Shown in pieces: positions 8,648 to 17,039 of a DNA stretch of 64,000 nt. The first letter of the stretch is position 1. The number at the start of each line of letters is the position of its first letter. The position numbers were made by a program, and so were the translations under genes. Origin of the DNA: Fictibacillus fluitans (GTDB lineage: Bacteria; Bacillota; Bacilli; Bacillales; Fictibacillaceae); the NCBI RefSeq assembly GCF_030418125.1, contig NZ_JAUHTR010000001.1:248001-312000 (forward strand). The letters are read 5' to 3'. The notes under the pieces were generated by a model that had not been told where the DNA came from, ran no database searches, and saw only the letters and a list, made by a program, of their open reading frames with translations.

Positions 8648-8859
8648 TTAGGCTGCCATGTCACCAAACTCTATTGGTGTGTGGTAGCCTAATTTTTCTT
8701 GGATACGCTCTTCGTTATAATACCTCATAAATTGATCTACACGTTCTATTACTTCTTCTAAAGACAAAGAATGGAATTTAACATACTGAAATTCCTCTGA
8801 TTTTAGGTTCGAATGAAAAGACTCAATGACTGCGTTGTCCCAACAGTTTCCCCTCCGAT
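8648..8859 (-). pseudogene. IS3-family transposase OrfB, C-terminal remnant
   Basis: The minus-strand translation from the deletion point reads RRGNCWDNAVIESFHSNLK and ends YHTPIEFGDMAA. This is the end of an IS3 DDE transposase including the last catalytic Glu (in VIESF). The first roughly 200 residues with both Asp residues are absent. No start or ribosome-binding site is left. Confidence 0.85.
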
Positions 8860-9173
8860 TTCTTTTTCAGCTCCTTTTGGATCTCCAAATACTTTTTTAA
8901 GATGTCATTCTCCTGCTTTAATTGACTCATTTGGCGTTCTTTTTTCTCTTCATCCGTTGAACTCTCGGGTCCATGTCCATAGGAATATTGTTTTCCTATT
9001 GGCTGGTCGAACCGATAGACCTGATTTTCACGATACCATTTCATCCACGTTTTGATTTGAGACACATTTTTAATCCCATACTTCTCCATGATTTCTTGAT
9101 TCGTAAACTGACCACTCATCTTATCTTTAACTACAGCCCATTTAATCTCATTTAAATATACGTTTTTGCCCAT
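8823..9173 (-). CDS. IS3-family transposase OrfA (HTH/leucine-zipper protein), 3' end altered
   Basis: GGAGGTG lies eight bases before the ATG at 9173, which gives 116 residues rather than the longer frame from 9215. The N-terminal helix-turn-helix (TNQEIMEKYGIKNVSQIKTW) and the C-terminal coiled coil (KKERQMSQLKQENDILKKYL) are those of IS3-group OrfA, which binds the IS ends. The last dozen residues (SEGKLLGQRSH) are read out of frame from orfB sequence because of the deletion. Normally OrfA-OrfB is made by -1 frameshifting; this is impossible here. Confidence 0.8.
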   Translation of the reverse strand: MGKNVYLNEIKWAVVKDKMSGQFTNQEIMEKYGIKNVSQIKTWMKWYRENQVYRFDQPIGKQYSYGHGPESSTDEEKKERQMSQLKQENDILKKYLEIQKELKKKSEGKLLGQRSH

Positions 9174-9415
9174 GCAAAAACACCTCCGAATTAGTACTTG
9201 TTTTAAGTGTACCATTTCGAAGGTGTTTTATAGTGTCTCAATAATTTAGGTTAGTCTAGCCTGAAAAATAAGGTAGCCGGCTTTTTTGCTTACATAGGAA
9301 AAGGTTTATGGAAAGATCAATAGTACATTATCATGAAGAAAGAGATCATGATGACTAAAATGGCGTTTAAAAGATCTTTAATGCAAAAACAAGTATCTTT
9401 ATAAAAATCTTACTT

Positions 9416-11002
9416 TTATCCTCCTACTGTACTGTTACATGGACCAATAAATGTTTGAGGACTTACTCGTGAAGTAAACGTTGTAGAAAAAGTTTGCCCC
9501 ATATTGTTGTCAGCAAGAATGGACCATGTGGCTTGGTTTGCCGTTAAGCTGATGCCGATAATAATGTCAAAAACTCCCCTAAACGTATTCCCCGCTGCTT
9601 CTGCAGTTCCTTCAATGATGGCTGATGTTCTATCAATGCAAGTGATACGAATTCGTCGCCCTTGAACAAAATTAATGGTAGTCCCGCCAGAACCAAAGGT
9701 AATGTTAAAATTATCAACATTCGGATTGCAATTCGGACCTCCAGTAAAACATTCTACTGCTGTTACATTAATAGTACCCACCAATGTTGCCGCTGCTCCC
9801 TGATTTGTAATATCAACTGCAGCGGTAGCACCATTACCAGCCACTCCCAACCTGAGTTTACAAGGGCAATTGGTTATTACTCCAGGACAACTTACTTGTG
9901 TTCCTTGGGAAACCGTATAAAGTGTTGGAGGAACACCCGCCACCGCAGAAGCGATCACATCCACTGAAGTTAACTCTGTTCCAGGGGGAATGGTAATGGT
10001 TGTGGTAAAATTCCCATTTGCATCAGTTGTTGCGGATGGGATTGCAGCACCTACGTCAGGAAAGGTTTCAAATGTGACTGTTACTCCAGCCTGCGGTGTA
10101 CCATCACAGCTTAAGTTGCCTGAAATCGTACCTTCACAAATTACAGGAGGAACCGTTAAAACGATGGAGCAAGGATCTGGGCAATCTACTGTAATCGTAG
10201 ACGTTGTGGAAAGTACCTGTCCGTTCACGATCGTTGTAGCAGTAATAGTAACAATTGTACCGGCCGGAGTTCCGGGTGCCACCCTTACCCCTGCTGTGAA
10301 ATCTCCTGCTGAGTCGGTTGTTGTAGTGTTTTGATTAAAACTTACCCGAGGATCACTGCTAGTTAGTGTTACTACTGCCCCCTCAATTGTTTGACTCCCG
10401 CAAATCACTCTTCCCATTAAAAAGCCTTCACAGACTATGGTACTTTCGGACATAAACATGTCAATCCTGCATGGTCCTGGCGGGCACTCAGCGACAGTAG
10501 TTGCTGTTGTGAAGACGGTACCTATACCCGTTGTAGCGGTTGCATGAATGGCTACAGCTGTTTCAGGAAGGTTCGCTGGAACAGTGACGGCAACCGAAAA
10601 ATTTCCCGATGCGTCAGTTAAAACCGGATTTGGTGTGAAAGTTAAAAGGGGTGGATCCGCAGTTATTGTGACAGGGATTCCAGCAACTGGTGTTCCATCA
10701 CATCTAACCTGACCAGTTATAATATCATCACAAACGATTTCGGCTTGCACAAAGATATTGATTGTGCAAGGGTCGGGAGGTAAAACCTCTATTACTTCTA
10801 CATTTTTACAGTCTACCAAAACCATTGCCCCGTTTAACGTAGAGCCCCGAACACAATCCACTTCTGTTCTTAAAAATTGAAAAGATACTGGCTGCCCACC
10901 GGATGTTAAAATAATATTATCTCCTGCCATAAGGTTTCGCAGTATTTTGCAAATACAACTCATGTTCGTACATTTCCACATACAGTTGCACATACTATCC
11001 AT
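9416..11002 (-). CDS. Cys-rich protein with three Ig-like (Big-type) repeats, candidate spore-surface protein
   Basis: A 528-residue protein with no signal peptide or anchor. The first 25 residues contain five Cys (CNCMWKCTNMSCIC). Three tandem repeats of 99-100 residues start at Cys 79, 178 and 278. Each has Cys at repeat positions 1, about 13, about 23 and near the end, a (D/G)G-P-x-AG turn, and a TD(A/S)xGxF motif typical of bacterial Ig-like domains. A separate C-terminal domain (about 378-528) begins CPCKLRLG. Thr, Val and Ile dominate. Cys-rich, leaderless, beta-repeat proteins in Bacillaceae are commonly made in the mother cell for the coat or exosporium. That is my inference; no sigma-K promoter was identified. 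AAAGGAAA precedes the ATG. Confidence 0.7.
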   Translation of the reverse strand: MDSMCNCMWKCTNMSCICKILRNLMAGDNIILTSGGQPVSFQFLRTEVDCVRGSTLNGAMVLVDCKNVEVIEVLPPDPCTINIFVQAEIVCDDIITGQVRCDGTPVAGIPVTITADPPLLTFTPNPVLTDASGNFSVAVTVPANLPETAVAIHATATTGIGTVFTTATTVAECPPGPCRIDMFMSESTIVCEGFLMGRVICGSQTIEGAVVTLTSSDPRVSFNQNTTTTDSAGDFTAGVRVAPGTPAGTIVTITATTIVNGQVLSTTSTITVDCPDPCSIVLTVPPVICEGTISGNLSCDGTPQAGVTVTFETFPDVGAAIPSATTDANGNFTTTITIPPGTELTSVDVIASAVAGVPPTLYTVSQGTQVSCPGVITNCPCKLRLGVAGNGATAAVDITNQGAAATLVGTINVTAVECFTGGPNCNPNVDNFNITFGSGGTTINFVQGRRIRITCIDRTSAIIEGTAEAAGNTFRGVFDIIIGISLTANQATWSILADNNMGQTFSTTFTSRVSPQTFIGPCNSTVGG

Positions 11003-11286
11003 ATCTATTTCCTTTCTGCAGATATAAATAGTACAGTTTATTCAGTCAAATTTCCGTTGTATAGGTGCAAGCCTTTTACATCCATCATTTCCACGGAATT
11101 TCCTTTAACATGATGTTGGCTTTTATTTCAGTGACCTTCATTGGTAAGCCTTTTGCCTGTCTACTTATTTGGTTTTTTTAAAATATTTTTGTTATCATAA
11201 ATCCGTTGTACATGAGAATAAATTTGAAGAGGATTCACGGAATAATATGCTATGCTGTGTATTCCTTCTTGAAAGTAGGCACTTTG
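11003..11286. other. Divergent intergenic region between the Ig-repeat gene and the YibE/F pair
   Basis: 284 AT-rich bases that must hold the promoters of both divergent genes. I see no convincing sigma-A pair, riboswitch or operator. The frame of the downstream gene is open back to 11206 but without a ribosome-binding site. Confidence 0.4.
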
Positions 11287-12423
11287 ATGAATGTTATAGT
11301 AAATAAGTACAAAGGATTAACTAGTAAATCAATTTTATTGTATACCGTTATCGTCATATGTTTTGTTTCTTCCATATTGTTTGTTAACCATAATAGTACT
11401 TTTTACAAACAAACGGTTGCCAAAGTAACCAATATTCATTTGCAAGAGAAGAAGCAAGTAAAAGATATGCATAATAATGAAGATCAAATATTTACACAGA
11501 GTATTACAGCTGAGATCAAGAACGGAAAATACAAAGGTAAACTCGTTCGTTTAACGAATGATTATTCTTCTTCGGGAGCTTATGATCAACAATACAAAAT
11601 CGGGAATGAATTATTTATTTCGATAGATAAGAATTCCAAGAAACAGAAATTAACCGGATCCATAAATGATGCAAAACGTGACAAGTATCTTGTACTTGTC
11701 GGATGGATTTTTATCTTAACTTTACTTCTTGTCGGAAAAAAGCGGGGACTTTTCTCATTAATCAGCTTGTTGGTTAATGCTTTGTTACTATCCTTTGCCT
11801 TGGATTTCTATGTTAATCATTCTTATAAAAGCCTGGTATGGATCTGCAGTATACTGGTTATTTTGTTTACGGTTATTTCCCTGTTACTCCTTAACGGTTT
11901 AAATGAAATGACATATGCGGCGATCGTAGCCACACTGCTGGGAATCTTTCTGACTTTGCTTGTTACATATGTCTCTATTAAGTTTACGGCTGGCAATGGT
12001 CTGAGATATGAAGAAATGCAATTTCTTACACGTCCTTATGAATTGGTTTTCATGGCAGGTCTTTTGGTCGGCTCGTTGGGAGCTGTCATGGATGTTGCTA
12101 TTACAATTTCTTCTTCTGTCTTTGGGCTCTATGAAAAGAATGGTGACATAAGCTTAAAAGCACTTAAACAATCCGGAATGGAAATTGGAAAGGATGTAAT
12201 GGGAGCTTTAACAAATATTTTGTTTTTTGTTTATGCTGCCGGATCCATTCCCTCAATGATCTTGTATTTAAAAAATGCTTCTTCATTAGGCTTTACCCTT
12301 TCTATGAACCTTTCTTTGGAAATTGCTCGTTCCCTGGCTGGAGGAATTGGAATTATGCTGACCATTCCAATAGCAGTCTATACGTCTGTCTATTTCGTGA
12401 ATCAAAAGAGGAAAAGAATATGA
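11287..12423 (+). CDS. YibE/F-family membrane protein (first of pair)
   Basis: A 378-residue protein if started at the ATG at 11287; the upstream extension to 11206 lacks a ribosome-binding site, and AGTAGG is only a weak one. One N-terminal helix (about 11-31) is followed by a roughly 100-residue extracytoplasmic domain rich in Lys and Asn. About seven further helices follow, with GLLVGSLGAVMDVAITI near 260 and SGMEIGKDVMGALTN. These are the signature blocks of the YibE/F family (PF07907). The family is widespread in Firmicutes with no proven function. The stop overlaps the start of the second YibE/F gene by four bases (ATGA), so the two are translationally coupled. Confidence 0.82.
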   Translation: MNVIVNKYKGLTSKSILLYTVIVICFVSSILFVNHNSTFYKQTVAKVTNIHLQEKKQVKDMHNNEDQIFTQSITAEIKNGKYKGKLVRLTNDYSSSGAYDQQYKIGNELFISIDKNSKKQKLTGSINDAKRDKYLVLVGWIFILTLLLVGKKRGLFSLISLLVNALLLSFALDFYVNHSYKSLVWICSILVILFTVISLLLLNGLNEMTYAAIVATLLGIFLTLLVTYVSIKFTAGNGLRYEEMQFLTRPYELVFMAGLLVGSLGAVMDVAITISSSVFGLYEKNGDISLKALKQSGMEIGKDVMGALTNILFFVYAAGSIPSMILYLKNASSLGFTLSMNLSLEIARSLAGGIGIMLTIPIAVYTSVYFVNQKRKRI

Positions 12424-13208
12424 ATGCATTGGTGGTCTTATCCGTTATTTTATTTATATTAATGTTGCTTATTGGTGGAAAAAGAGGAGTACGGTCTTTT
12501 ATTTCTTTGTTTTTTAATTTTGGTATGCTAATGCTAACCATATTCCTAATGCTCGATCCTCACATGAACCCAATGATTGTTACCCTGATTTCATCAGCCG
12601 TTATTAGTTGCATTAATCTCTTTTTTATTAATGATGTAAATAGAAAAACAGCAACAGCGTTTCTTTCTACTCTTATCACGATTGTTATTTTACTTTTATT
12701 TATTAACATCGTTTCAACCGTGTCAATGACTCAAGGATTTGGGAAAGAACAATCAGAGGAACTTGCAACATTTTCTCTTTTGGTTGGTGTGGATTTTGCC
12801 AAAATCGGAGCCTCAGTGGTTATTATCAGCACAATCGGCGCTATTACGGAGGTTGCCATATCCATTACTTCATCAATGGGGGAAACATTGAATCATCACC
12901 CTAACATTAGCAGGAAAGATTTATTTTTATCTGGAATGAGGATTGGGAAGGATATTCTTGGTACAGATACCAATACGTTATTTTTTGCCTTTTTTGGCGG
13001 CTATCTGGCCTTGCTGATCTGGTTTAAGGATTTACACTATTCTCTGGGAGACATCGTGAACTCAAGAATCTTTTCTGCAGAAATGATCACGATTTTTTGC
13101 GCGGGAATTGGAGTAGCTCTGATTATTCCAATTACTTCTTGGATAAATGCCTATTTTTCGGTGAAAGCCAGAGAAAAGCAAGAAGATGTGAAAACAAGGG
13201 AAAAGTAA
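12420..13208 (+). CDS. YibE/F-family membrane protein (second of pair)
   Basis: A 262-residue protein of the same family but without the extracytoplasmic domain. It has about seven helices and repeats the signature: KIGASVVIISTIGAITEVAI near 128 and SGMRIGKDILGTDTNTLFF near 175. Pairs of a long and a short YibE/F protein, encoded back to back as here, suggest a hetero-oligomer. The ATGA overlap with the first gene supports an operon, and a strong terminator follows. Confidence 0.82.
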   Translation: MNALVVLSVILFILMLLIGGKRGVRSFISLFFNFGMLMLTIFLMLDPHMNPMIVTLISSAVISCINLFFINDVNRKTATAFLSTLITIVILLLFINIVSTVSMTQGFGKEQSEELATFSLLVGVDFAKIGASVVIISTIGAITEVAISITSSMGETLNHHPNISRKDLFLSGMRIGKDILGTDTNTLFFAFFGGYLALLIWFKDLHYSLGDIVNSRIFSAEMITIFCAGIGVALIIPITSWINAYFSVKAREKQEDVKTREK

Positions 13209-13225
13209 TGGAAAAGTATAAATTA

Positions 13226-13283
13226 AAAATAACCACCAAAAACGCGGCAGTTTCTCTGCACTGTTTTGGTGGTTATTTTGTGT
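13226..13283 (+). terminator. Terminator of the YibE/F pair
   Basis: AAAATAACCACCAAAA pairs with TTTTGGTGGTTATTTT (to 13279) around a G+C-rich loop. The stem is 16 perfect base pairs. Confidence 0.8.
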
Positions 13284-13564
13284 TTTCAAGTAAATACCGC
13301 ATTCCTCTGGAATGGTTTTCCGCTTTGATCAAATTCGGTAATCGATAAATTACATAAAAGCAACCAGATGAAATTAATAAAAAACATTGTCTTATTAATT
13401 ATTTCATTACATTCGATTTTAATAGTATCCCAAGCATCTACTAGCCTGTATGTATTTGTTATCCACTATTATACAAAACCATCGTTTCTTGAAAAGATAC
13501 TAGGATAACTCGTTAGTTGAACCAGTTTTAAGACTTTAATAGGACCCATTCGGGGAAATTGTTC
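13284..13564. other. AT-rich intergenic region with one AT palindrome
   Basis: No ORF with a ribosome-binding site is visible. GAAATTAATAA (from about 13370) is complementary to TTATTAATTATTTC some 15 bases later, an AT-only imperfect palindrome of unknown meaning. Confidence 0.4.
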
Positions 13565-13861
13565 TTAATGTGTCCCTTCATTGCTTACCTTGCTTTTACA
13601 GAACGCTTCCAGTTCTTGTTCTTCTTCTTCTTCCAGTTCAAAATCAAGAACATTATTCGTATAGTTTTCCAAAAGTGAATATTGTACAATTCGTGAATTT
13701 TCAGGCGTAACTACATAAATCAATTTGACATAAATTCCGTCTTTCATATAAAGTTCATCATCCTCATCTACATCAATGTGAATGATAAATTCATATCGTT
13801 CCCCTTCCAAAATTCCTGTAGGGTCTTGCAGTTTGTCCATGGAGTGCCTTGTAATTTCCAT
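13565..13861 (-). CDS. Small acidic conserved protein (DUF6509-like)
   Basis: 98 residues from the ATG at 13861 (MEITRHSMDKLQDPTGIL). AAAGGA lies nine bases upstream, which makes this start better than the ATG at 13870 that almost touches it. It is acidic, with runs VDEDDE and LEEEEEQE, and has no Cys, membrane segment or signal peptide. The opening MEITRHSxxKLQDPTGIL and the ELEEEEEQ block look like a conserved Bacillus family of unknown function that I recall as DUF6509. The function is unknown. Confidence 0.7.
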   Translation of the reverse strand: MEITRHSMDKLQDPTGILEGERYEFIIHIDVDEDDELYMKDGIYVKLIYVVTPENSRIVQYSLLENYTNNVLDFELEEEEEQELEAFCKSKVSNEGTH

Positions 13862-13964
13862 TTCATTCATTCCTTTCGACTATGTTCTCTTTATTATACC
13901 CTTAAGTACCGCTAAACAACGAACTGGAGCAGCACATGTCAGTCTGCTCCTTTAAATGTTAGGT

Positions 13965-15212
13965 TTATGGACGGATTTGCCCGTTGCCCCGGATTACATA
14001 TTTGCTTGATGTTAAAGCAGGCAATCCCATTGGCCCCCGGGCATGCAGTTTTTGGGTACTTATGCCTATTTCCGCCCCAAAACCAAATTCAAAACCGTCG
14101 GTAAACCGGGTTGAAGCATTATGATAGAGTGCGGCGCTATCTACGAGCTGGAAAAAGAGATTCACGTTTTCTTCATTTTTTGTGATGATAGCTTCTGAGT
14201 GTTTTGAACCGTAATGATTAATATGTTCAATTGCTTCTTTTGTACTGGATACTCTCTTTAGCGCCAACACGTAATCCAGGTACTCGGTATGCCAATCTTC
14301 TTCTGTTGCCACGGTAACTGAAGGAAATGATTTTCCCAGAGCAGCATCCACTCGTATTTCCACGCCATGTTGCTGAAGGGTCTCTACTAATTCCTTTACA
14401 TTTTCTTTTGGCCAACTTTCATGTACAATCACCTTTTCAATGGCGTTACAAACGGATGGCCGTTGGGTTTTGGCATTAACAACGATATCAATGGCCATCT
14501 TCTGATCCGCTGTTTCATCAATATAGATATGGCAGTTGCCTGCGCCTGTTTCGAGAACGGGGACGGAGGCATTCTCAATTACCGTCTGTATCAATGCTTT
14601 TCCTCCCCTGGGAATTAAAACATCGAGGTATTGGTTAAGCTTGAACAGCTGGGAAGCGGTCTCACGGCTCGTATCTTCTATCAACTGTACAGCATCGGCA
14701 GGAAGATCACTTTGTTCTAGCGCCTGGTGAATCACATGCACCAGTGCTTTATTGGAATGGATAGCAGACGAGCTTCCCCTCAGAAGCACAACGTTTCCCG
14801 TTTTCAAACAAAGACTGGAAGCATCGACCGTTACATTGGGCCGAGCTTCATAAATCATTCCAATTACTCCTAGCGGAACAGCGACTTTTTCTATCGAAAG
14901 ACCATTTGGGCGTTCAATTCGTTCAAGAACTTCACCGGCCGGGTCCGGCAATTGGGTGAGCTGCTGTAGTGCTCCAGCCATGTCTTGAATTCTAGTCTCG
15001 TTAAGCATGAGGCGGTCGATCAGCGATTCGTGAACCCCCTTATCCCGTGCTGTTTCAATGTCCTTTAAATTCTCCTGGAGAATAAAAGGCGTTTCCTGAA
15101 TTAACTGATTGGCAATAAACCGGAGTGCTTCATCTTTTTGCTCGGTCGATTTCGTCAGCATGTCACTTACGGCTTCTTTTGCCTTTTTCGCTTTCATCAG
15201 CAATTCACTCAT
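13965..15212 (-). CDS. proA: Gamma-glutamyl phosphate reductase ProA
   Basis: 415 residues from the ATG at 15212, preceded by AAAGGAGA; the frame extends to 15242 but that start lies inside proB. It reduces gamma-glutamyl phosphate to glutamate semialdehyde with NADPH, the second step of proline synthesis. It has the ALDH-like fold, with [17 protein letters not shown] near 115, the catalytic Cys region [12 protein letters not shown] near 250 and [17 protein letters not shown] near the C-terminus. The start overlaps the proB stop by four bases, as in other proBA operons. Confidence 0.95.
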   Translation of the reverse strand: MSELLMKAKKAKEAVSDMLTKSTEQKDEALRFIANQLIQETPFILQENLKDIETARDKGVHESLIDRLMLNETRIQDMAGALQQLTQLPDPAGEVLERIERPNGLSIEKVAVPLGVIGMIYEARPNVTVDASSLCLKTGNVVLLRGSSSAIHSNKALVHVIHQALEQSDLPADAVQLIEDTSRETASQLFKLNQYLDVLIPRGGKALIQTVIENASVPVLETGAGNCHIYIDETADQKMAIDIVVNAKTQRPSVCNAIEKVIVHESWPKENVKELVETLQQHGVEIRVDAALGKSFPSVTVATEEDWHTEYLDYVLALKRVSSTKEAIEHINHYGSKHSEAIITKNEENVNLFFQLVDSAALYHNASTRFTDGFEFGFGAEIGISTQKLHARGPMGLPALTSSKYVIRGNGQIRP

Positions 15213-16333
15213 ATTGTTTTCTCCTTTGCCATGGATAGCCACTTGTTTCGATGAATGACTTCCGAATGTGGATTGTTGGTGTGCATTTTCGCATCCTGGC
15301 TTGCCATTCCTTTAATCTGGTTCAGCTCTTCAGAGGAATATTGAACCTGCCCTTTTCCGATTACTTCCTGATTTGAATTGATGATTTCGACCACATCACC
15401 TGCTGCAAACAGTCCGCTGATGTTTTTGACACCGGCCGGGAGCAGGCTTTTTCCTTCATGTAAAATCGCCCGGGCTGCTCCGTCATCAACTTCAACTGCA
15501 CCACTAAGCGGAGAGTGAAAAGCGATCCATTGTTTTTGCGTTTTTAACGCAGGAGCAAGCTGACTGCCAATATAGGTACCGTCTCCTTTGCCTTCCAATA
15601 TGTCCAATAGCTTAACATTCCCGCTGCCAGTCCCCACGAACACCTGAACCCCAAGGGATAAAGCAGTTTTGGCTGCTAATAGCTTGGATTTCATTCCACC
15701 TGTGCCGAATTTTGAGGACGAAGGATTATTGGTCATTCCAAGGTGTTCATCCGTAACTTCCTCAAGAAAGTCATAACGCCGGGCCGTTGGAATCGTCCGC
15801 GGATTCTGGTCATACAAACCGTTGATATCGGTCAATATGATGAGATGATCCGCGTGAACGAGCCCGCTGACAAGAGCGGAAAGCATATCGTTGTCTCCAA
15901 AGGTTAATTCGTCGATGGATACTGAATCATTTTCATTAATGATTGGCAAGACTGACCGCTTTAAAAGTTCGGTTAATGTTGCATATGCGTTCGTGTACTG
16001 TTCATTTTTAAAAAAGTCATTTCGTGTTAAGAGCAGCTGTGCGGCTATAATGCCATGCTGTTTAAAAACCTCTGTGTATGCCTGTATCAGCAGTCCTTGT
16101 CCAACTGCTGCTGCCGCTTGTTTGCCTGCTGTTGTCACCGGTCGGGACGGATACCCTAAATCCGCAAACCCGGCTGAGACAGCTCCCGATGAAATCAAGA
16201 CGACTTCATGTCCCTGCTTGCGAAGTTCCGCGATGGCGCCGGCATGCTCCTTGATTTTTTCCTGGCTCAACCCGCCGTTTTTGTTCGTAAGTGAGCTGCT
16301 TCCGATTTTGACGACAATACGTTTTTTTCCCAT
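15209..16333 (-). CDS. proB: Glutamate 5-kinase ProB
   Basis: 374 residues from the ATG at 16333 ([15 protein letters not shown]), eight bases after AAAGGGG. The open frame further upstream is T-box leader and is not coding. It phosphorylates the gamma-carboxyl of glutamate. The amino-acid kinase domain has [21 protein letters not shown] and [11 protein letters not shown], and the aspartate/lysine block GTGGMKSKL near 220. A C-terminal PUA domain (about 280-374) is present. ProB is normally feedback-inhibited by proline; combined with the T-box this indicates an anabolic proline operon. Confidence 0.95.
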   Translation of the reverse strand: MGKKRIVVKIGSSSLTNKNGGLSQEKIKEHAGAIAELRKQGHEVVLISSGAVSAGFADLGYPSRPVTTAGKQAAAAVGQGLLIQAYTEVFKQHGIIAAQLLLTRNDFFKNEQYTNAYATLTELLKRSVLPIINENDSVSIDELTFGDNDMLSALVSGLVHADHLIILTDINGLYDQNPRTIPTARRYDFLEEVTDEHLGMTNNPSSSKFGTGGMKSKLLAAKTALSLGVQVFVGTGSGNVKLLDILEGKGDGTYIGSQLAPALKTQKQWIAFHSPLSGAVEVDDGAARAILHEGKSLLPAGVKNISGLFAAGDVVEIINSNQEVIGKGQVQYSSEELNQIKGMASQDAKMHTNNPHSEVIHRNKWLSMAKEKTI

Positions 16334-16344
16334 AAACCCAACCC

Positions 16345-16603
16345 CTTTCATTAAATCAAAAAAGACCCTTCCCATCCTGTAATAAGGACGGAAAGAGTCT
16401 GTTATCCGCGGTACCACCTTCATTAGCATCATCTGTTGATGAGGCTCTCTTTAACCCCGTAACGTGGGCAGACGGTCAGGTTATTAACCAGACGGCTCGA
16501 GGAGTAGGTTCAATTGGGGCATGACGATGGAATCTTTCAGCCGGTGGATTCCAATCTCTTACGTATGCCTTTCAATTTACTGGTTCCTGTTAACGCGCTT
16601 TGC
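16345..16603 (-). promoter_or_regulatory. Proline-specific T-box leader of proBA
   Basis: The minus strand carries the canonical T-box sequence AAGGTGGTACCGCGG (16420-16406) before a terminator hairpin. Upstream is a Stem I with nested helices: AAATTG/CAATT, GGCAT/ATGCC and TGGAATC/GATTCCA. The internal loop opposite AGTA reads GAACCTAC, so the specifier codon is CCT (proline). Uncharged tRNA-Pro should pair with the specifier and the UGGN bulge, stabilise the antiterminator and let proBA be transcribed. The arrangement matches the proline T-box known for Bacillus proBA. Confidence 0.92.
16350..16400 (-). terminator. T-box regulated terminator
   Basis: On the minus strand AGACTCTTTCCGTCCT pairs with AGGATGGGAAGGGTCT, followed by TTTTTT. 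It lies between the T-box sequence and the proB ribosome-binding site. Confidence 0.85.
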
Positions 16604-16616
16604 AATTTTAAAATAT

Positions 16617-16646
16617 ATTATGCTACACGTTGTCTATAATTGTCAA
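16617..16646 (-). promoter_or_regulatory. Sigma-A promoter of the T-box-proBA operon
   Basis: On the minus strand a perfect -35 TTGACA (16646-16641) and a -10 CATAAT (16622-16617) are separated by 18 bases, immediately upstream of the T-box leader. Confidence 0.75.
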
Positions 16647-16654
16647 GAAAATTC

Positions 16655-16903
16655 TTATAATTCATTTTGTTGATTGATTTGGCTGATCTCTTCTTCCAAT
16701 GCTTTTCTTTTCCGCATGTGACGGTAGTGCGGCTCGCAATAGCCCTTGCAAAAATGGCGGCGGGGACAGCCTTCGACCTGACAGTTCTTTTTAACTAAAG
16801 TGACTTCCGGGTCCCCATGTCTTGCCCACCGTTTATAATGCATGTGGCAAAGCCCTCTTCCTGCCACGGGTTTTTCGCATCCTTCAATTTTACATGTTTT
16901 CAT
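16655..16903 (-). CDS. Small protein with duplicated Cys/His zinc-finger-like unit
   Basis: 82 residues built from two related halves. The first is CKIEGCEKPVAGRGLCHMHY (residues 4-23). The second, from residue 41, has CQVEGC, then RRHFCKGYCEPHYRHM. Each has the pattern C-x4-C-x(8-9)-C-x2-H, which should hold one zinc ion, and each is followed by basic residues. Similar fingers occur in HNH-linked and plant WRKY-like proteins and may bind nucleic acid. The function is unknown. It lies alone between the proBA leader and amt. Confidence 0.7.
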   Translation of the reverse strand: MKTCKIEGCEKPVAGRGLCHMHYKRWARHGDPEVTLVKKNCQVEGCPRRHFCKGYCEPHYRHMRKRKALEEEISQINQQNEL

Positions 16904-16990
16904 TTTCTTGCACCCGCCTGTTGTATAGTACTGCCATTATACCATTTTCGTTCTTTATAAAGAAATAATCGTGCTTCAAAAAGAATAAAG

Positions 16991-17024
16991 AAAAACGCCC
17001 TTTCTATGAGAAAAGGCGCTTTTT
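16991..17024 (-). terminator. Terminator of the amt operon
   Basis: On the minus strand AAAAGCGCCTTTT pairs with AAAGGGCGTTTTT around a short loop, just after the amt stop. Confidence 0.75.
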
Positions 17025-17039
17025 AATCTGGCACAAGTA

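Larger units (their letters stand above)
8625..9240 (-). mobile_element. Internally deleted IS3-family (IS150-like) element with intact ends and ATA target duplication
   Basis: The element is 616 bp, less than half the usual length. It is bounded by imperfect inverted repeats: TGAGACAGTAATAAAACACC at the left, and AAGGTGTTTTATAGTGTCTCA at the right, whose complement begins TGAGACACTATAAAACACC. The triplet ATA occurs immediately outside both ends (8622-8624 and 9241-9243), a direct target duplication of the size known for IS3 elements. It holds orfA and only the last part of orfB, fused by a deletion near 8855. Two of the three catalytic acidic residues are lost, so it cannot move without help in trans. 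Confidence 0.85.
8591..9296 (+). terminator. Terminator hairpin split by an IS insertion
   Basis: The bases before the IS (GGCCAGCTGCCTAGACTGACCT, read in two parts at 8596-8607 and 8608-8617) are complementary to the bases after it (AGGTTAGTCTAGCC at 9248-9261 and AGGTAGCCGGCTTTTTT at about 9270-9288). Removing the IS and one ATA copy restores a long hairpin ending in TTTTTT. This is inferred as the original terminator of the ligase and small-ORF unit. Confidence 0.6.

Noticed and set aside
9300-9415. Two 16-17-residue ORFs after the IS element (near 9307 and 9350)
   Set aside because: Too short with weak ribosome-binding sites; nothing else supports them.
13365-13410. AT-only palindrome as a terminator or operator
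   Set aside because: There are no G-C pairs in the stem, no T tract in a useful place and no adjacent start; probably chance in AT-rich DNA.
16334-16432. Upstream extension of proB into the T-box leader
   Set aside because: The region is the structured leader and terminator; the site AAAGGGG supports the start at 16333.
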